Shown here one piece after another: positions 6,728 through 10,014 of a stretch of DNA of 10,014 nt. The position numbers and the translations under genes are program-made. Source of the DNA: Planctomycetota bacterium (GTDB lineage: Bacteria > Planctomycetota > Brocadiia > SM23-32); contig JAGXLK010000045.1 in assembly GCA_018334735.1 (NCBI GenBank), positions 1 through 10,014 on the forward strand, written 5' to 3'. Below the pieces are notes generated by a model, which saw nothing but the letters and a program-made list of their open reading frames with translations, was not told the origin of the DNA and did not search any database. Within the stretch, counting starts at the first letter, position 1, and each line of letters begins with the position of its first letter.

Positions 6728-7192
6728 GTGAACCAAAACTCGAGGCCCGCGATACTCCAGATTTGCGGTTTTAAAAACAGTGGCAAGACCCGACTTATCG
6801 AAGAACTCACTGAAAAATTCACTGAACAGGGACTGAGAGTTCTTGCCGTGAAACGGGCCCGCGAATGTCTTAATTTCGACTCCAAAGGGAGAGACACACA
6901 ACGTCTGTTCGAAGCCGGCGCGGACGTGATCGGATATGACAAATCCCAGCTCTTCCAACGAACGCATAAGCCGCCCCCACTCAAAACCATTCTTTCGCAA
7001 GCCGGGGCCTACGATATCGCACTTGTGGAGGGCCATAAAAGCGAAATTTGGCCCAAAATCTGGCTCTTGAAAGAATCGGAAACAAAACCGCCGGACGAGG
7101 TGACCGATATCCGCGCAGTGCTGGCCCCCGAAGACGACCGGATAAAATGCGCTTTGGACGTGCTGGAAAATCTCAGTGGGATTGACGGCTGA
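6728..7192 (+). CDS. mobB: Molybdopterin-guanine dinucleotide biosynthesis adaptor MobB
   Basis: MobB is a small P-loop GTPase that assists MobA in attaching GMP to molybdopterin. The 154-residue protein has the P-loop GFKNSGKT at 14-21, the family segment around FDSKGRDTQRLFEAGAD (50-66), and LVEGHK at 99-104 followed by PKIWLL. The start is GTG 6728, two bases after the moaA stop and behind a G-rich Shine-Dalgarno stretch (6717-6722). The ATG-less start is supported by the tight spacing. The position after the beta-strand VKR (41-43), where many homologues carry histidines, reads ARECL here, a small departure of unknown effect. MobA is not adjacent. The pair with moaA implies that the host makes a guanylated molybdenum cofactor. 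Confidence 0.88.
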   Translation: MNQNSRPAILQICGFKNSGKTRLIEELTEKFTEQGLRVLAVKRARECLNFDSKGRDTQRLFEAGADVIGYDKSQLFQRTHKPPPLKTILSQAGAYDIALVEGHKSEIWPKIWLLKESETKPPDEVTDIRAVLAPEDDRIKCALDVLENLSGIDG

Positions 7193-7252
7193 CGCCAATG
7201 ATTTGCGCGAAGCAAAAACGGTGTGCGCCCCTTTATCTGAAGGAGATAATCC

Positions 7253-8593
7253 ATGCCAGACAAGATCACTGAACCTCCGCGGGAGCTTCCTTTTATTGCC
7301 GATGTCGACGTCTGCGTGCTCGGTGGCAGTTGCACCGGAGTCTTTGCGGCCGTGCGGGCGGCGCGCCGGGGAAAGTCGGTGGTGGTTCTCGAAGCCACCA
7401 ACGGTTTCGGCGGCACTGCCACCAACGGGCTGGTAAATGTCTGGCACTCAGCCTTTGACTCCGAATACGAGCGTGAGATTATCGGCGGGCTGACCACCGA
7501 AACCATGGACCGCCTGGATGCGCGCGGCGCGGCCGCACACCTCGATAACAATCCGAACATGGCGTTCCGCTTCAATTCCGCGGAGTTAAAGCTCGAACTG
7601 GACAAACTCGTGCGCGAACATGACATAGAGCCTATGCTTCACACGCGGTTCTGCGCTCCGGTTTTGGCGGACGACGGCACCGTTGAGGCCGTGCTCGTGG
7701 AGAACAAAGACGGCCGCGCGGCCATCCGGGCGAAGGTATTCGTGGACGCTACCGGGGACGGCGATCTCGTGGCCCGCGCCGGGCTGCCGTTCCGGGTGAG
7801 CCCCGAGCTCCAGCCGCCGACGATGTGTGCGTTGATCTGGAACTTCGCCGTGGAAGGACTCGATTTGCAGCAGCTCTATGACCAGCATCATGAGGAATTC
7901 GGGCTGGAACCGGACTCCGGCTGGAGCGGGCCGGTGCCGGGCCTGCCCGGAATCACCATGTTCGCGCATACCCACGTCTTCGGCGTTAATTGCGCCGATG
8001 CTGCGGAACTGACGGCGGCGGAAATGAAAGGTCGCGCTCAGATCCGGGCCGTCATGGACATGTTGCGCAAATATGGGCCGCAGGGCGACCAGATCGGGCT
8101 CGTTGCACTCCCGAGCTACATCGGCATCCGCGAAACACGGCGTTTCGAGGCCGAATACGAATTGACCGAGGACGATGTCCTCAGCGGGCGGCGGTTTGAC
8201 GACGCCATCGCCCAGGGCAGCTATCGCGTGGACGTGCATCACCCCGAGGGGGGTGGGTTTCTGTTCAAATACCTTGACGGCACCACCCTGGATACCCGTT
8301 CGGGTGAACGCGGCCGCTGGCGAGAACCGACCTCCGAGAACCCGACCTTCTATCAGATCCCATATCGCTGCCTCGTGCACCGTGAATTGCGAAACGTCAT
8401 TATGGCCGGCCGTATGATCGCGGCCGACACCGGCGCCTACGGTGCCATCCGCGTGATGGTCAACCTGAACCAGACCGGCGAAGCCGCGGGCGTCGCCGCC
8501 TGCCTGGCCGCCGAACGGGATGTGCACGTGGCCGATGTGAAAGCCGACACGCTCCGCAAAGAACTGCGCGAAGGCGGCAGCATCATCCTGTGA
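7253..8593 (+). CDS. FAD-dependent oxidoreductase (FAD_oxidored family)
   Basis: This 446-residue flavoprotein belongs to a family common in planctomycete-like and other environmental bacteria, mostly without known substrates. An N-terminal Rossmann fold carries VLGGSCTG (22-29), in which the third position of GxGxxG is Ser, followed by the acidic end of the second strand (LEA, 46-48). VFVDATGDGDL (162-172) is the second FAD motif. GIRETRR (291-297) and AGRMIAADTGAYGA (385-398) are typical of the family, and the C-terminal helix GEAAGVAA completes the FAD site. There is no signal peptide, so it should be cytoplasmic. AAGGAG (7240-7245) supports the start. Its codons end in G or C more often than those of the cDPG genes, suggesting different expression or origin. 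It could share the moaA-mobB transcript across a 60-base gap. Its substrate is unknown. Confidence 0.85.
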   Translation: MPDKITEPPRELPFIADVDVCVLGGSCTGVFAAVRAARRGKSVVVLEATNGFGGTATNGLVNVWHSAFDSEYEREIIGGLTTETMDRLDARGAAAHLDNNPNMAFRFNSAELKLELDKLVREHDIEPMLHTRFCAPVLADDGTVEAVLVENKDGRAAIRAKVFVDATGDGDLVARAGLPFRVSPELQPPTMCALIWNFAVEGLDLQQLYDQHHEEFGLEPDSGWSGPVPGLPGITMFAHTHVFGVNCADAAELTAAEMKGRAQIRAVMDMLRKYGPQGDQIGLVALPSYIGIRETRRFEAEYELTEDDVLSGRRFDDAIAQGSYRVDVHHPEGGGFLFKYLDGTTLDTRSGERGRWREPTSENPTFYQIPYRCLVHRELRNVIMAGRMIAADTGAYGAIRVMVNLNQTGEAAGVAACLAAERDVHVADVKADTLRKELREGGSIIL

Positions 8594-8596
8594 CAG

Positions 8597-8631
8597 GTTT
8601 CTGTGAGGGTCTGGAAGGCTGTCGCAGAAAC
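8597..8631 (+). terminator. Hairpin after the FAD oxidoreductase, possible terminator
   Basis: A ten-base-pair stem (8597-8606 with 8622-8631, one G-T pair) encloses a 15-base loop, starting four bases after the stop codon. The following ATTTTATT is only a weak T-rich tail, so it may terminate inefficiently or mainly protect the 3' end of the transcript. Confidence 0.45.
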
Positions 8632-8893
8632 GTGAGATTTTATTCTCTGCTCGAAGGAATGGAGACTCCAGTTCGGTCATGACACTTGATTTTTGGGAGA
8701 GAACGGGTAGATTGCCGCGTCGACCAAAGCGCGGGCCCCTCGCAATGGCGCTGTGAGTGTGGACGGGCTGATGTAACGCACGCTAAACGCACATACCCGT
8801 AAGATGCAGGTAGTGGTCTCGCGCGAAGGAGGCACGTCGTTTACCCGAATCCATAAATCCAATTGTCACGGACCACCAGCCCGCAAAAACGGG
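8632..8893. other. Intergenic stretch without a recognisable gene
   Basis: About 260 bases between the oxidoreductase hairpin and the toxin-antitoxin promoter. Short open frames occur on both strands, including one of 61 codons on the minus strand (8677-8862). None has a good Shine-Dalgarno site or a familiar motif. It could be eroded coding DNA, but I see no family resemblance. Confidence 0.5.
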
Positions 8894-8922
8894 TTGCACG
8901 GGCGACAGAAGTAATGTAAACT
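8894..8922 (+). promoter_or_regulatory. Candidate promoter of the toxin-antitoxin pair
   Basis: TTGCAC (8894-8899) and TAAACT (8917-8922) are separated by the optimal 17 bases, four of six consensus bases in each or better. Transcription would start near 8929, shortly before the antitoxin start at 8958. Two ACTAA repeats (8920-8924 and 8931-8935), 11 bases apart, overlap the -10 and start region. They could be half-sites for antitoxin binding, the usual autorepression mode of such operons. Confidence 0.45.
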
Positions 8923-8945
8923 AAGCATAGACTAACTTTTTATGA

Positions 8946-9607
<662 letters not shown>

Positions 9608-9722
9608 TGGGTTTTGGGGGTATGTCCTGGACCTCACCTTGTGTTAAGAAGAAGATAAGGAAAAAAGCAAGTCGGAGACTTTTTCAGCGGTTCGTTGCGT
9701 GGGGAAACACACAAAGTATTGT

Positions 9723-9746
9723 AGTGGGCCTTCAGCCCACTTTTTT
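9723..9746 (+). terminator. Rho-independent terminator after vapC
   Basis: A seven-base-pair stem AGTGGGC/GCCCACT (9723-9729 with 9735-9741) with a five-base loop runs directly into six T residues (9741-9746). It lies 115 bases beyond the vapC stop and is the natural end of the toxin-antitoxin transcript. The stem sequence also resembles the hairpins of the repeat element that follows. Confidence 0.75.
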
Positions 9747-9762
9747 CTCAATGCCCACCTGT

Positions 9763-9840
9763 ACCCCAGGGCTCCGAGGGCCTGCGGCCCCCGTCACCCC
9801 GGGCTGTCATATACTGCCCTTTCAGGGCAATGAACGGCAG
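9763..9840. repeat. Hairpin-rich REP-like interspersed element
   Basis: Closely spaced short hairpins fill this stretch: GGGCC-TGC-GGCCC (9778-9790) and TGCCCT-TTC-AGGGCA (9815-9829), with related G/C-rich words CCCAGGGCT and CCCCGGGCT flanking the first. The inverse-strand text resembles extragenic repeats seen in many copies in some environmental bacterial genomes; that comparison is from memory. A minus-strand open frame of 79 codons crosses it (9748-9987), but I take it as non-coding. Copy number cannot be judged from one window. Confidence 0.45.
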
Positions 9841-10014
9841 GGCGCGCTCGGCGATAACCCCTTGCATCTGCGTGGCATCCCGGATATGTGGAGCCCCGGT
9901 GGGTGTTGGGAGATCTGTCGACTGATAGTGCGCGTTCTGAACTCCCGCCTGCTTATGTGTCAAGTCACGGAACGCGACAGAAAACAACGAGTCCCTTTGG
10001 TCTCTTCCGTCGCT
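9841..10014. other. Right-end sequence without a recognisable gene
   Basis: No open frame with a plausible ribosome-binding site or familiar motif is seen here on either strand. A seven-base inverted match (GGAGCCC at 9890-9896 against GGGCTCC at 9769-9775) may mark the repeat element as extending this far. The stretch could be the upstream region of a gene beyond the window. Confidence 0.4.

Noticed and set aside
7586..8680. 364-codon open frame on the minus strand opposite the FAD oxidoreductase
   Set aside because: It is antisense to a clear flavoprotein in GC-rich DNA; its translation is His/Gly/Ala-rich with no recognisable domain.
8677..8862. 61-codon minus-strand frame as a small gene
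   Set aside because: There is no Shine-Dalgarno site, no known motif and no conserved context.
9748..9987. 79-codon minus-strand frame at the right end
   Set aside because: It runs through hairpin-rich repeat-like DNA, and its translation looks like that of an extragenic repeat.

Overview
The window looks like a chromosomal segment of an uncultivated bacterium with moderately high G+C. Gene packing is dense, Shine-Dalgarno sites are clear, and several starts are GTG. A chromosomal-type ParB gene with two consensus parS sites argues for a bacterial chromosome, and such sites usually cluster in the origin half of a chromosome. No rRNA or tRNA is present, so the phylum cannot be fixed. The style of the FAD oxidoreductase and the interspersed repeats recall planctomycete-like or Hydrogenedentes/Sumerlaeota-like genomes, but this is only an impression.

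Layout. (1) Positions 1-928, minus strand: parB, open at the left edge, with one parS site inside the gene and a perfect one just upstream of its start. No parA lies next to its 5' end. (2) Positions 929-1408: a divergent intergenic region with candidate promoters for both sides and several small palindromes. (3) Positions 1409-5739, plus strand: a tightly packed four-gene operon. It encodes cyclic 2,3-diphosphoglycerate synthetase (cpgS), 2-phosphoglycerate kinase (pgk2), a small two-CBS-domain protein, and a long metallophosphoesterase made of two tandem domains, the second of which has lost most of its metal ligands. (4) Positions 5775-7192: moaA and mobB for molybdenum cofactor synthesis, in the same direction with a 35-base gap from the operon. 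(5) Positions 7253-8593: an FAD-dependent oxidoreductase with strongly G/C-ending codons. (6) Positions 8894-9746: a vapBC-type toxin-antitoxin pair with its own candidate promoter and a rho-independent terminator. (7) The right end holds a hairpin-rich REP-like element and no convincing gene.

How the genes fit together. Pgk2 phosphorylates 2-phosphoglycerate to 2,3-diphosphoglycerate, and CpgS closes it to cyclic 2,3-diphosphoglycerate (cDPG), a solute known mainly from methanogenic archaea. The same transcript carries a possible adenylate sensor (CBS protein) and a phosphoesterase that could break the product down. I therefore propose a self-contained bacterial cDPG module of synthesis, sensing and turnover. 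The two enzyme assignments are well supported by sequence; the roles of the CBS and phosphoesterase genes are inferred from context. This operon is the most interesting item in the window.
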